The notes below the pieces were generated by a model. That model had not been told where the DNA came from. It did not search any database and saw nothing but the letters and a program-made list of their open reading frames with translations. A stretch of DNA of 64,000 nt from Kalaharituber pfeilii (taxonomy: Eukaryota > Ascomycota > Pezizomycetes > Pezizales > Pezizaceae): contig WHUZ01000011.1 of assembly GCA_015179045.1 (NCBI GenBank), positions 1 through 64,000 of the forward strand, written 5' to 3'. The position numbers and the translations under genes were made by a program. Shown piece by piece: positions 1 through 10,940 of the stretch; the stretch's first letter is position 1, and every line of letters starts with the position of its first letter.

Positions 1-3000
1 AAGTTATATCTTATCTGTATCTATATGATCCTATAAGTATATAACTATAAAGCTGATCTTCTTACTCTCTCCAATTAGTATTTTCTTCTTCTTGAGCTAT
101 CAAATCCCAACAATCTTTTTTTAGATCTTTATTCACTATTACCAGCCATTATTATATATTTCCCAAATTCCTTCTTAATGCTATCTTATATATAATGATA
201 CTCTGAATTTAATAGAGATTTAAGCTTTTGTTAGAGGGCTATAAGGTCTCTGTAGTTTTATTTTATAGAGTATTAGAGTACTACTGCTATCAAAAACTTC
301 TACTCTACTACCAAAAACTCTCTAATAGTTTAAAAAGAAAAGCTAAGCTTCTAACTCAAGAAAAAAGCTTATTAGTGCTACTAGGAAAATACTTAAAAGG
401 GCTCACTACTACTACTTCTCTACTAACTACACCTAATGGTAATACTAATAAAAAAGTCAGTATCGAGATATATAGTATCATATTAAAGAAGAATCTAGGA
501 AAGGTCAAATAGTAGTTAGAAGCTATAAATAAAAAGCTAGAAAAGATAAGAAGGATTCACTAACTAAGAAAGAGAAATATACTAAAGAAGAAAGGTAAGA
601 AAACTAGTTCAATAGTACTTTATCTAAAAAGAGAGATGAATATCAAGGAGGTAAGGCTTAGTAAACAGTAGTACAAGTCAGTCTAATATGAGTTAAAGAA
701 GAGATAAAAGTAGAGAATTATATTGGGTACCACCTAAATCATACAAAAGTCTGTAAGTACTATATATATTTAGGTTGATAGTTGTATTAGTTTTATTAGT
801 ATTTATTCTTTTATTAATAAAGACTCTTACTATAGCCGATTAGCTAGTATTATATGAGTATTAAAATAAAAAAAAAAGTATATTAAGTATGCATATGAAA
901 TAAAGAATATTTTGAGTATATTGAGTATATTATAATATTAGCAATAGGATTACTTATATTATAAGTACAATAGAGAACTTAAGGACATTGTAGCATTAGT
1001 AGTAGGATTATCTATATTATATATACTAAGAGTATAAAACTAGGTTTTGTACTATTAAAAGTATATTAAGATAAAAAACCAATTTTATAAAGTATGAGAG
1101 TGGCAAAAGTTAGAAGACTACAAAGCATAAAATATGACTATTATAAGGTAATGAGGTCAGGAATGCATGGGGTACTTAGGGCACTTAGAGCATAAACTAT
1201 ATATTATAGCATTAGTTGCTGTATTATAATATAACCTATTTTTTACTAATATAGAATTAGAAAAGTAAGAATCTAAAACTCAATTCTAATAAATATAAAG
1301 CTTTCTTACTATCTTAACTACTTTATTCTTCATAACTTATATTTAATTATATTTCATAATATACTTAGTTACTTAGTAAATAGTTTACTCTAATATATAC
1401 TATAGTATAACAGTAATAGATAATAGTATAATATAGTAAAGTAATTACATAATACTACTAGTATATAGATTATAATAGTTACAAATAAATAACTAGTTAT
1501 TTATATAATATAGTATAATATAAATAGTATTATTTATATATAGGTTCTAATACTATTTATAAGAATAGATGTACTTAAATACTAAAAAATATTATTAATT
1601 ATACTTTAAAGGAGGTAAGTAATTAGATTTTTACTAAATATAATAAAATATAATAAATAGTTTTATTTTATATTAAGTATAGTATATAGGTTTTTCAATT
1701 TACTAAATACTTTAAATACTTAAGATAAATTAGTATATTTAAAATAAAGTAGTTCTACTAGATAAAAAAAAATTTTTTATTAATAAATATAAGTAGATTC
1801 TAGGATATAATAACTTTTAGTAGCTAAATAAATAAGACTTATATATATATAACCTATTTTTATAAAGTAGTTTATATAGTTTAATATTTATTAGATATAA
1901 TTAACTTAATTTAAAAAGTAGTATATATTCTTATATATTCTATGAAGTACCTCTAATATATTAGTTATTTAATTATTTATTAAACTATATTAGATTATTA
2001 TTTCTTTAATATAACTTAGTAGATATATTTTAAGAAAGTTAAAGTAATACCTTTTCTATTATTTTATTCCTAAATATTATTTTAACCTATATATTATTTA
2101 GCTCTTTTTGTATAGCTTGCTAGACAATCTACTTCTTAATTTATATAAGTTACTTTGAGATTATATATATTAAATTATACATATTTCTTAGATTATAGAA
2201 CCTTATAATAGTATCCTTTAGATAATAAAAGTAAGTTATAAACTAGAATTATTATTAAGTTAAAAAGATAATTTTTAGAAACTTATATAAAACTTAAAAA
2301 ATCTTAAGTCAATAGAATTATATACTAATATACTAGATAGTTTAAGAATAAGAGCTAAACTTATTAATAAATATTAAGTAAGATTTTATATCTCTTTTCA
2401 ATTATACTATTTTATAGAGAATAAGTAATTAGTAAAATAATATAAGCTTAAAAATAGTAAATACTTATTAATTTGTTCCTTTTAGGCTTATAACTTTCTA
2501 TATTCCTTTAGAAATATCTGCAGTTATAGTATTCAAGTTAAATATTACTTAAGCAAATTAAGTATTATAATATAAAGCTAATCAAACTTTTATAACTAAT
2601 ATATATTATAGTGAAAGTATTTATTAAATTAGTTATATATTAAATATACTTTATATGATTTTTATATTACAAAAAAGTAATCAAAATCATTCTAATTATT
2701 AAAGTATAATATAAGATTTCTTAAAGGCCATCTATGAAAAGATAGAGCTTATTCTATATTATCTTTAAAAATAGTATAGATAGGATACTAAGAGTTTTAA
2801 ATAAATATAACTATATATTACTTAGAGTAGTCTATAATCTAACTATTTAGTATAAAATAATACTAGTAAATTTATTAATTGAAGTATAGAAGATCAAGAA
2901 GTTAGTTAAGAGATTTTATGAATTAGAGAAGTATAAGTATATAGTAAACAGTAGTATACTATGTCTGTTTAGTGTTTAGCTTAGAGCTTAATACATTAAT

Positions 3001-3120
3001 GGAAATAGGTAATAGACCAATGCATATCTAGGCTAGTAATGATTTTTCCTGCCAAAGTTCCTTATTAATATTTCCAATAGTCATATACAGTGGCCAAAGG
3101 TATTTGTTGCCCAAAAAATT
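1..3120. repeat. AT-rich, RIP-like degenerate DNA
   Basis: This stretch is overwhelmingly A and T, with dense TpA steps (tata, ttaata, ctatat) and stop codons in every frame. The only longer open frame, 228-512 on the plus strand, encodes a low-complexity Leu/Lys/Tyr-rich peptide that I do not recognise. Such composition in Pezizomycotina is typical of repeats mutated by repeat-induced point mutation (CpA to TpA). That interpretation is inference from composition. I could not identify the parent element. Confidence 0.6.
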
Positions 3121-3170
3121 AGTCAAGTGAGTTTTGTCAGAAGTACAAATAATGGGGACGATGGTCAACT

Positions 3171-3330
3171 GTACTGAAATGGCTGCTGAAATGGCTCTCA
3201 GAGCGGCTACCGAAATGGATGATGAAATGGCTACCGAAACGGCTATTGAATGGCTGTTGAACCGGCCGCTGAAATGGCTACTGAAAGGGTTACTGAAACG
3301 GCTACCAAAATAGCTGATGAAATGACAATC
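3171..3330. repeat. 12-bp minisatellite, block 1
   Basis: Diverged tandem copies of a 12-bp unit close to GAAATGGCTGCC run through this block. The unit is a multiple of three and lacks stops, so open frames appear on both strands (for example a Phe/Ser/His-rich frame on the minus strand). Open frames here are therefore not evidence of a gene. Confidence 0.75.
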
Positions 3331-3384
3331 GCCGTAGCCCACAGGGCGGCAAGCCATTAATGAAATAATAAAAAAAAATGATAA
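3329..3384 (+). repeat. Dispersed ~55-bp A-run motif, copy 1
   Basis: The copy starts near GCCGTAGCCCACAGGGCGGC, continues through a TTAATGAAATAAT-like stretch and ends in a run of A followed by TGATAAATGAC. Related copies occur at 3968-4024 in the same orientation and at 5694-5750 in the opposite orientation, so copies 1 and 3 form an inverted pair around the minisatellite block. Confidence 0.6.
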
Positions 3385-3409
3385 ATGACAGCTCAAATGG
3401 CCCCTGCAA

Positions 3410-3580
3410 TAGCTACTTCAATGGCTGCTGAAATTGCTGCTGAACTTGCTGCTGAAATGGCTACCGAAATGGCTACCGAAATGGCTACTAAAAGGGCTAC
3501 TAAAAGGGATAATGAAATGGCTATGGAAATGACTACCAAAACGACTCTTGAAATGGCTGCTAGAATAGCTACTGAGTGCC
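3410..3580. repeat. 12-bp minisatellite, block 2
   Basis: A second array of GAAATGGCTRCC-like 12-bp units, more diverged than the block at 4636. It runs directly into a ~57-bp tandem array. One frame reads as a run of Glu-Met-Ala-Ala/Thr peptides, but other frames are open too. Confidence 0.7.
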
Positions 3581-3589
3581 TCGGCCCAG

Positions 3590-4220
3590 GCCGGCCATAC
3601 CTGTCAACTTCACCTTACCTCACGCCGTTGGGCCGTACCTGCTATACCTGTCAAATTCATCTCCTTCTACCTCATCTCACGCCGGCAGGTCGGATCTGCC
3701 ATACCTGTCAAATTGAGCTCATTCCACCTCATCTCACGCTGGCGCGTCGGGGCTGCCACATCTATCAAATCCAGCTCATTCTGTATCATCTCGTACCGTC
3801 AGGTCAGGCCTGCAATTCATGTGAACTTCAACTCATTCTGACTCATCTGATGCCATCGAATAGGGCCTGCCAAACCTGTCAAGCTCAGCTCATTCTGCCA
3901 GCTCTTGTGCCATCGGATAGGGCCTACCAAACCTGTCAAATTCAGCTCATTCTGCATGATCTGCCCTGCCATGGCGAACAGCTACAAGCGGGGTCACGTG
4001 ATAGGAAAAAAAAAAATTCTGCATGATCTCGCGCCGTCAGGTCAGGCTGTCTATACATGTCAAATTCAGCTCATCCTCCATCACCTCGTACCTTGGGATC
4101 GGGGCAGCCATATGTGTCACATTCACCTTATCCCTCGCCGTCGGGCCGTACCTCCTCTTCCTGTCAAATTCAGCTCATTGCACCTCATCTCGTGCCCTTG
4201 GGTCAGAACTGCCACTGTGA
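3590..4220. repeat. ~57-bp tandem repeat, array A
   Basis: Units with the core TGTCAAATTCAGCTCATT, then a CCTCATCTC-like stretch and a CCGTCGGGTCGGGCCTGCC-like stretch, recur every 57-58 bp. Starts measured at 3649, 3707 and 3764 give this period. One frame (3385-4026) reads as 19-residue repeats with a Cys-x-x-Cys pair, but a second frame is also open across similar arrays, so I treat it as a satellite rather than a gene. Confidence 0.7.
3968..4024 (+). repeat. Dispersed ~55-bp A-run motif, copy 2
   Basis: This copy begins GCCATGGCGAACAG and ends with GTGATAGG, a run of A and TTCTGC. It matches copy 3 (5694-5750, reverse strand) at both ends and interrupts the 57-bp array. It may mark insertion or a shared ancestral spacer. 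Confidence 0.5.
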
Positions 4221-4635
4221 TGACGGCTAGACAGCATCCACTGTTTCGCACAGGTACCGGTATCTAGAGCTGGCGGAACGAAGCCTCAAGGGCGGCCTCA
4301 ATAATCAAATGTCAAAAAAAGGGTCTTCAATTGTCTTGTCCGTGCGTGTCCATATCTGTCCATGTCTGTATATCTCCGTCTATGTCTGTCTATCTCCGTG
4401 TATCTCTGTATCCATGTCCCTCCACACAGTCCTATCTACATACAATTTATAGACCACCTTCGCCTTCCAACTGAGCCTATACATACATATCTCGCTTCTT
4501 AATCATAATTTTCTTCCTCATCCCATGCATGTGTCATCATGTGGCCCTACCGCTGAGTACCGCTCCGGCCCGCGTATGGCCTTATTCTTTCCATCGGTAC
4601 CGTGGTTACCACCACACCACTACGTATCACGTGCC
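4221..4635. other. Intergenic, with degenerate CT-rich short repeat
   Basis: About 4336-4425 is a loose repeat of TGTCTATCTCCG-like decamers. The remainder separates the two composite minisatellite blocks. I see no supported gene. Confidence 0.4.
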
Positions 4636-4878
4636 GAAATGGCTGCCGAAATGGCTGCCGAAATGGCTGTCAAAATGGATGCTGAAATAGCTGGTGAAAG
4701 GGCTACTCAAATGGCTACCGAAATGGATGCTGAAATGGCTACTGAAATCGCTGCCGAAATGGCTGCCGAAATGGCTGCCGAAATGGCTGCCGAAATGGCT
4801 GCCGAAATGGCTGCCGAAAAGGCTAATGAAATGGCACCTGAAATGGCCGCTGAAATGGCTACTGAAATGGCTAGGGCC
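4636..4878. repeat. 12-bp minisatellite, block 3
   Basis: About twenty copies of GAAATGGCTGCC occur in tandem. This is the most homogeneous of the three 12-bp arrays, with several identical neighbouring copies around 4755-4820, which suggests recent expansion. All three forward frames and at least one reverse frame stay open through it. Confidence 0.85.
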
Positions 4879-4884
4879 GGCCAT

Positions 4885-5520
4885 GCCTGTCAAATTCAGC
4901 TCATTCCACCTCACCTTGCACCATCGGGTCGGGCCAGCTATACGTGTCAAATTCAGCTCATGCCATCAAGTCGGGCATGCAATTCATGCGAAATTGAGCT
5001 CATTCTACCTCACCTCACGCCGTCGGCTCGGATCTGCCATACCTGTCAAATTGAGCTCATTTTACCTCATCTCACGCTGTCCAGCCAGACCTGCCATACC
5101 TGTCAAATTCAGCTCATTCCAGCTCATCCCACGCTGCCAGTGGCAGGTCGGGCTGCCACATATATCAAATTCAGCTCATTCAACATCAATGAATCCAACA
5201 GGCCGGTCCAGGCCGGTCCAGGCTGGTCTAGGCGGTTTCAGTCCAATGCAGATCACGGCCTGTTGGATTCATTGTTCTACATCATCTCGTGCCGTCGGGT
5301 CGGACCTGTCATATCTATCAAATTCAACTCATGTTGCCACATCTCACACCGCCGGGTCAGGCATACCGTATGTTACAAATTCAGCTCATTCTGCCTCATC
5401 TCACACCATCGAATAGGGCCTGCCAAACCTGTCAAGTTCAGCTCGTGGTGCCTGATCTCGCGCTGTTATGTCAGGCCGGCTATACGTGCCAAATTCAACT
5501 TATTCTGCCTCATCTCGTGG
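4885..5520. repeat. ~57-bp tandem repeat, array B
   Basis: These are the same units as array A, again placed directly after a 12-bp array, so the composite order (12-bp block then 57-bp block) is duplicated. A short inverted pair (cattgaatcc-like sequences and their complement) sits within 5190-5275. The long frame 4525-5640 spans both arrays, but the overlapping frame 4694-5416 is also open, which argues against coding. Confidence 0.7.
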
Positions 5521-5693
5521 GCCGGCCATGTCACGCGGCGGCGAGCTGGTGCTGCTAAGGGATACGACCGGTTCAGGGTAACAGTAGTTTTGCAAGCGCT
5601 GAATGGCAGAGGCCTGACAAACTTGACAGGAAAGGCTTGACAGGAGCAGTTCAGCGGTTCCAGTTCAGCGGCGATGGCAGGCTATGGTGAAAA

Positions 5694-5750
5694 GGCAGAA
5701 TTTTTTTTTTTATATCATTTATCGCTTACCGCCCTGTGGGCTATGGCGAA
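5694..5750 (-). repeat. Dispersed ~55-bp A-run motif, copy 3 (inverted)
   Basis: On the minus strand this reads CGCCATAGCCCACAGGGCGG, then a TAAGCGATAAATGATA-like stretch, an A run and TTCTGCC. It pairs with copy 1 (3329-3384) as an inverted repeat enclosing about 2.4 kb of minisatellites. Confidence 0.6.
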
Positions 5751-5769
5751 TGAAAAGGCAGAGACGATC

Positions 5770-5970
5770 AGGTAATGAATCAAATCTAGAGATTGACAAG
5801 AATAACAAGAACATATAGACTGCGAGGAACCATATGGGTCTATTAAGAAGACAAGACAACAGACAAGGAGAGAAGGAACTATTTACATGTGGGCAAGATA
5901 GAGCCTATATATACATGATAGGTTCATTACCTAAGAAACATAATACAAAGGTAGAAGCAGTGACGAGGGC
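5770..5970. repeat. Possible solo LTR or fold-back relic
   Basis: AGGTAATGAA near 5771 and its reverse complement TTCATTACCT near 5923 bracket about 160 bp. On the minus strand the segment carries a TATATATAGGCTC box followed by pyrimidine-rich sequence, resembling a small LTR promoter. No flanking reverse transcriptase or duplicate LTR is visible. This is an inference from layout only. Confidence 0.25.
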
Positions 5971-6005
5971 AGTAGTAAGAATAGAGTGGTGAAGGCAGAG
6001 TTTTC

Positions 6006-6312
6006 ATGGCAGGCAGGCTATACTGGCAGGCGGCTATACTAGCAGGCGGGCTGTACTGGCAGGCGGCCTATACTAGCAGGCGGGCTGTACTGGCAGGCTG
6101 GCTATACTGGAAGGCGGCCTATACTAGCAGGCGGGCTGTACTGGCAGGCGGGCCCTACAAGCAGGCGGGCTATACTGGCAGGCGGCTATACTAGCAAGCG
6201 GGCTGTACTGCCAGGCGGCCTATACTAGCAGGCGGGCTGTACTGGCAGGCGGGCTGTACTGGCAGGCGGGCTATACTGGTAGGCGGGCTATACTGGCAAG
6301 CGGGCTATACTG
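6006..6312. repeat. 17-bp minisatellite
   Basis: Units close to GGCAGGCGGGCTGTACT repeat. Successive TACT positions at 6021, 6037, 6054, 6071 and 6088 give a 16-17 bp period. The open frame at 6006-6194 is a by-product of the repeat. Confidence 0.85.
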
Positions 6313-6319
6313 GCAGCTT

Positions 6320-6339
6320 GCTAGCTACATGTAGCTAGC
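6320..6339. repeat. Perfect 20-bp palindrome
   Basis: GCTAGCTACATGTAGCTAGC equals its own reverse complement over all 20 bases. It sits exactly between the 17-bp array on its left and a second, different 17-bp array on its right. Confidence 0.9.
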
Positions 6340-6362
6340 CGGTTCTATGAGCTTGCCGGCTG

Positions 6363-6440
6363 TTGGCGGGAGGCGGTCATGGCTTGCCGGCGGTCATGGC
6401 TTGCCGGCGGTCGTGGCTTGCCGGCGGTTGTGGCTTAGTG
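6363..6440. repeat. Second 17-bp minisatellite
   Basis: About four copies of GGTCATGGCTTGCCGGC or close variants (TCGTGG, TTGTGG) run at a period of 17 bp. This shares unit length but not sequence with the array at 6006-6312. Confidence 0.75.
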
Positions 6441-6469
6441 TGCGGAGACTGTAGGGCGTGGGCTGTGAC

Positions 6470-6745
6470 AGGCCATACCTGTCAACTTTCTCACACCGTC
6501 GTCAGGTTGGGCCTTCCATGCCTGTCAAATTCAGCTCACTCTACCTCATCTCATGGCGGTAGGTGAGGCCTGCTCTACCTGTAAAATTGAGTTCATTCTT
6601 CTTCACCTGAGGCCGTGGGGCCGGACCTACCATATCCCTCAAACTCAACTCATTCTGCCACATCTCATGCTATCGGGCCGGACCTGTCATATCTATCAAA
6701 TTCAATGCTGGCGAGAGAGACCTGTCATACTTGTTAAGTTAAGCT
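6470..6745. repeat. ~57-bp tandem repeat, array C
   Basis: About five diverged units with the core TGTCAAATTCAGCTCA lie here, related to arrays A and B but without an adjacent 12-bp block. The array ends at the border of an AT-rich tract. Confidence 0.6.
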
Positions 6746-6849
6746 CAGGTTGCAGGACTACTTGGCACTTCAGCCCTTTAGCTTAGGCGCAAGCTGTGTG
6801 AAATGCGACTGGGTACAATCCGGCGCGAGGCGTAACCAGCAGTTCTTAC

Positions 6850-7450
6850 GACGAGTGGCTGCGATTCCTGTTTATATAATAATATATTAAATTTTTAACT
6901 TATTAATTTAAGTTTGTTTTTTTAATAAAATCTAACTTATACTAAAAAAACTAATAAGTTACTAAACTAATAAGTACTTACAACTAATATAAATACTATA
7001 TTTTATAGCTTTATAAGTAGTAGTTATAGTCTATAATACTTTTTTTTAAGTACTTACTATTTTTATAGTAGCTTATTTATAAGAAATTAATAGAGAAAAT
7101 ACTTTAAACTTACTAAAGTAGATTTAGCTTATAAAGTTTTTTTTTAAATCTTTTTAAGCTTAGTATATCTATTTTAGAGCTACTAGATACTAAAAGAGTT
7201 GCTTTTAAATATCTTAAAAATATTATAATTATATAACTAAAAATTATAATAAAAATACTGTTGCTAGTATCTTTAAAAGTAAATCAAGATAGAAATTTGT
7301 AAGGTAGTTTTTTATAATAGGTATTAATTCTATACAAAGTTTGAAGACAATCTAACTTAATTAAATAATTGTAAGTATTGCTTAAAGATATATAGTTTTC
7401 CCTGTAAATAAGAGAATTTTTCTAAAGTTCTCTGAGTTTCATATAAATAC
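6850..7450. repeat. Second AT-rich, RIP-like tract
   Basis: TpA-rich, stop-riddled sequence like 1-3120. Together with that tract it brackets the minisatellite mosaic. I see no gene. Confidence 0.55.
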
Positions 7451-7544
7451 AGCCACTATTTAGTCACAACAATGGTGTGGTGCAGCTTTACGGAGAAAGT
7501 TATGAGGATGTTACTAAACCTCTCTACTGTATAGTTTAACTCAC

Positions 7545-7680
7545 ACTGCAACCTGATGGCCTGAATGGCCTGGACCGGCCCGGGCGGCCTTGGCCGGCCT
7601 GAGACATTCAGGCCGCCTGGACTGGCGCGGGCGAACCTCACAGCCAGCCTGAATGTTTCAGGCCAGCCCAGGCCTAGATT
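7545..7680. other. GGCC-rich patch
   Basis: About 130 bp is packed with GGCC-containing words such as GGCCTGAATGGCCT and GGCCTTGGCCGGCC. It contrasts sharply with the AT-rich tract ending 100 bp upstream. The minus-strand open frame 7456-7641 across it has no recognisable product. Confidence 0.5.
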
Positions 7681-7689
7681 TCTATAGCC

Positions 7690-10600
7690 GGCCCATTGGG
7701 ACTACTAATGATCTGCATTGAGAATACTACGCCCTTGGGTATGGGTCAGTGGAATATCCAATTTGAGATAACGAAACCTTCATTGTTACCATCTTGTCAG
7801 ATAACACCCTCCTCACTTATTATGTCAAGGTAGAAGCGTCCTCATATGAGTCAAACCCTTGTGGGAGGCCGGATGAGAGAAAAGGATGCAAAGATAAACC
7901 ACTGAGGCTGATTGTCCTACTGAGTGTCTGTAACCAAGGCCAGCTGGACAGCAGTAATTCTGAGTAGTACTGTTGAAGTTGTGCAATTGCAATTTGATTT
8001 TCTGCTCAACTCTGAGTGGATATTGCATCAACGTTGTAGCGCTCTTACTTCATGCAGCTGTTTCCGTATCTGGACTGGCCTGACTTGAGTCAGTATTAGT
8101 CTTGATTGAGCCAGTATGGTATACGATTTACTGCACCGTAGCCTGAGTGCTTATATACTACTGCCACAAACGTAAACAGGTGAAAGTATGGTAATGACTA
8201 CTGAACCAATTGGCATTAGACTTTCTTGATGTGCCTACGAAATAACGAGTTCTTGAATGATTCAGTCTCTTGCGTCAGGAGAATTCGGCCGCGGTCACCC
8301 CAATTGATAATCTATGGAATTCAGAAGGACATTAGTGAGAGTATAGTTAGCTTACAGCGTGCAAGATATTTATTTGCTAATGATGAGGGCGTCCAACATT
8401 ACAACCGGCCGGGTGGCAATTTATGAACCCCACAAGCTCCCTTTATATGGTAATCACTCCCTGCCATAGGCTTGTAGTTTGTAGGAGAGGTTATGTGGGG
8501 GGAAAAAAAAAATAAAAAAAATATGGTAACCACAATTTGACGGTCCACATCAGGCTTTATGCCATGCCAATCCCGGATCTCTCTTTTCAGTCCTATTAGT
8601 CATTAATAGTATCCAGACTCCATTGGTTTCTGCGGGCACATGTCACCATTCTTAAGCTTACTTTCCCGCAGTCCCGGCGCGTGGCCAGGCCGAACCTATT
8701 CCTCCTGAGGAAATTTTGTACGGAACAGCGACGGAATATAAGTTTCCGGCCTCCGGATAGGACTGTATTGGTGTAACCTTTATTAACAATATTACCAATA
8801 CGCTATCATAGTTGCTTCAAGGGGGTACACCTGCAAGAGTGGTTAGATCAATGAGATTTGAAATCACAACCCGACGCCATTAATTGAGGGGCCAATTAAA
8901 GAAAAATGAATGCATAACATCTCAGTTTTGCAAGTGGCGCAAGTGATTGATCATTACGATAAGTTGTGAGAGGTAACCCACATATCTTCTCTCTGATCCA
9001 ACATCATCCAGTTTCAATTCATTCTATTTATCATGACTGCACCCCATGCAGGACTCGCAGGACTTGGATATGACTACTTGTGTATCGCTACAACAGTTAC
9101 CTATAGGACCCGCGGTTGCTGCATTCGGCATTAGCTGGTCAAATCGATCTGGCCCAAGCATGGAACCCTGCTCTATGTAGGCTCAGCGAGATTTCCCCCT
9201 ATCTTGGCGCGAGAGCATTCCCTGTCCATTAGTCTCGGCGCCGGAACTTAGATGTGCCCTATCCCATATGATAGGCTGCTAATACTCGGCGTCGCGCGCC
9301 CGGCAACTGGCCTTCCGGACAGCCGAACGCCGAATTGCTGGTCTCGTGCTAGAAAGCCCCCCAGTTTGCATACTTAGCAATCACATCATCGACGCTTCAA
9401 TAGTAGCTCCGTTGCCTCGTGGATGGATTCGGGCAACTGAAGCAGCCGCAATTGCGTTTGATGGGCTCGTCAGCCAAACGCCCCTGACTTACGCATGTAG
9501 CATAATCTCTATGTAACATGAATCGAGATCCCAAGATGAGAGGAAGGGAAATAGGAATGTGGCAAAGTGTGCGAACGATGCCATTATGTCGAGATGCGGG
9601 GTGCTCTACTACCGTTCCTCAGGCTGCGATACCTGTGCAACGTACTGTATCCGTGTGATACTGCCGAAACAGGCAGATCTGGTCTCAGGCTGTTTCACTG
9701 CGGCAGCAATTACTTTACTGGGAACATTTAGAAATGCAACATTGTCAAAGAAAACCCTCAATTGACAGGGACAAATGCTGTGAATCATACGCACATACAC
9801 ATACGAATGCGGAAGGGCATATCCTGGGTAAATTTGGAGATCGTGGCCAGCTTCTCTGGGAACGTTGAATGTAAGATTCTAACGAATTTGAAATGGATTT
9901 GATGTATGTTCTGTCAGTTGCCTGCTTGGGGATGATGTACTAGTACCTATGGCCACTAGAAACTGCATAAGTACAGTATACCGTCCCAGAGAGGCGTGGG
10001 CGAGTTCAGAGCAAAGAAGTTTACCTGCCCTTGACAAATTCAAGAAGATGGTGTCCAACTAAAGCAGCGCGCTCTAATTAGGTCTGGGAACAGTACAGAG
10101 AACAGATTTCTAACATGACAGGGCGCTGCGCTTCACGGAGCGTTGCCTACCCGGAAGCTTTTCATGAGGCTAAAGGTGTTCAGGGTTTTCGGGCGCCTGC
10201 CGTGCAAATGAGTAAACATCCTTGCAGTTGGATGTGCTTTTTAGTGTTACCGAAGGTCCAGACCTCCTTCACTTCTGATTAGGGTTCCGGAATTTGAAAG
10301 CCGCTATCACTAGTACCGTTAACATTTTCAACCAAAGGAGCAGGGGCCAGCATCTGCATCAGCACCAAATTGGGTCCGGTACTATTTTTTCCCCTTCGTC
10401 TTTTGGCCCATCCTGCTGCAAGTGGGCCCAGCTGAAAGCTGTGGATTCGGAGTCTGATGACGAGGCTAGCTTCGGAGTTACTCATGATGGCCAGTTCGGA
10501 TGTGAGCAATGCCCGGTTTCCTGGGCGGCAATGGACATGGTATACTTTGTAGTAGGACTATATAAGTGCTTCAGGGAGGGCATCCGGAAGACCTGTGGCT

Positions 10601-10790
10601 ATTTCAATATCCCTTGAGAGTCACGTCTGAAGCTCTTAGAGCACCTTGTTGTGTGCTGCCGTTGGACTTGACCTCTACCAACTGACAATTACCTATTCTG
10701 GTGATATCGTGCAGTAACAAGGAGCAAGGGCCTCAATTCCACTGAGCAAGCCTCCACAGCAACCAGCTCGTCTGGGAGCTCGAGGGTGCT
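7690..10790. other. Intergenic, no supported gene
   Basis: Open frames here are short (about 110 codons or fewer), unspliced and unlike any family I know. The longest, 10294-10617 plus, encodes a Cys-containing 107-residue peptide with no recognisable domain, and its reverse strand is open as well. The right end forms the promoter region of the ABC transporter. Confidence 0.4.
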
Positions 10791-10805
10791 GTTACTTTGC
10801 GAATT

Positions 10806-10824
10806 TTTTTATTTTTATTATTAT

Positions 10825-10856
<32 letters not shown>

Positions 10857-10864
10857 TTTTTTTT
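10806..10864 (+). promoter_or_regulatory. T-rich tract upstream of ABC transporter
   Basis: An almost pure T/C tract, including a run of more than twenty T, lies about 80-135 bp before the transporter start codon. Pyrimidine tracts of this kind are common in fungal core promoters or 5' leaders. A regulatory role here is inferred from position only. Confidence 0.35.
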
Positions 10865-10940
10865 GTTGTTGTTTTGTGCTCATCCCAGGAGATATCAAGT
10901 TCTTGAATTAGCCTTTCCTCTCGCTCTCTATCTTTCCACA

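Noticed and set aside
228..512. 94-codon open frame in the AT-rich left end
   Set aside because: Low-complexity Leu/Lys/Tyr-rich peptide in AT-rich DNA with stops on both sides; no recognisable transposase motif.
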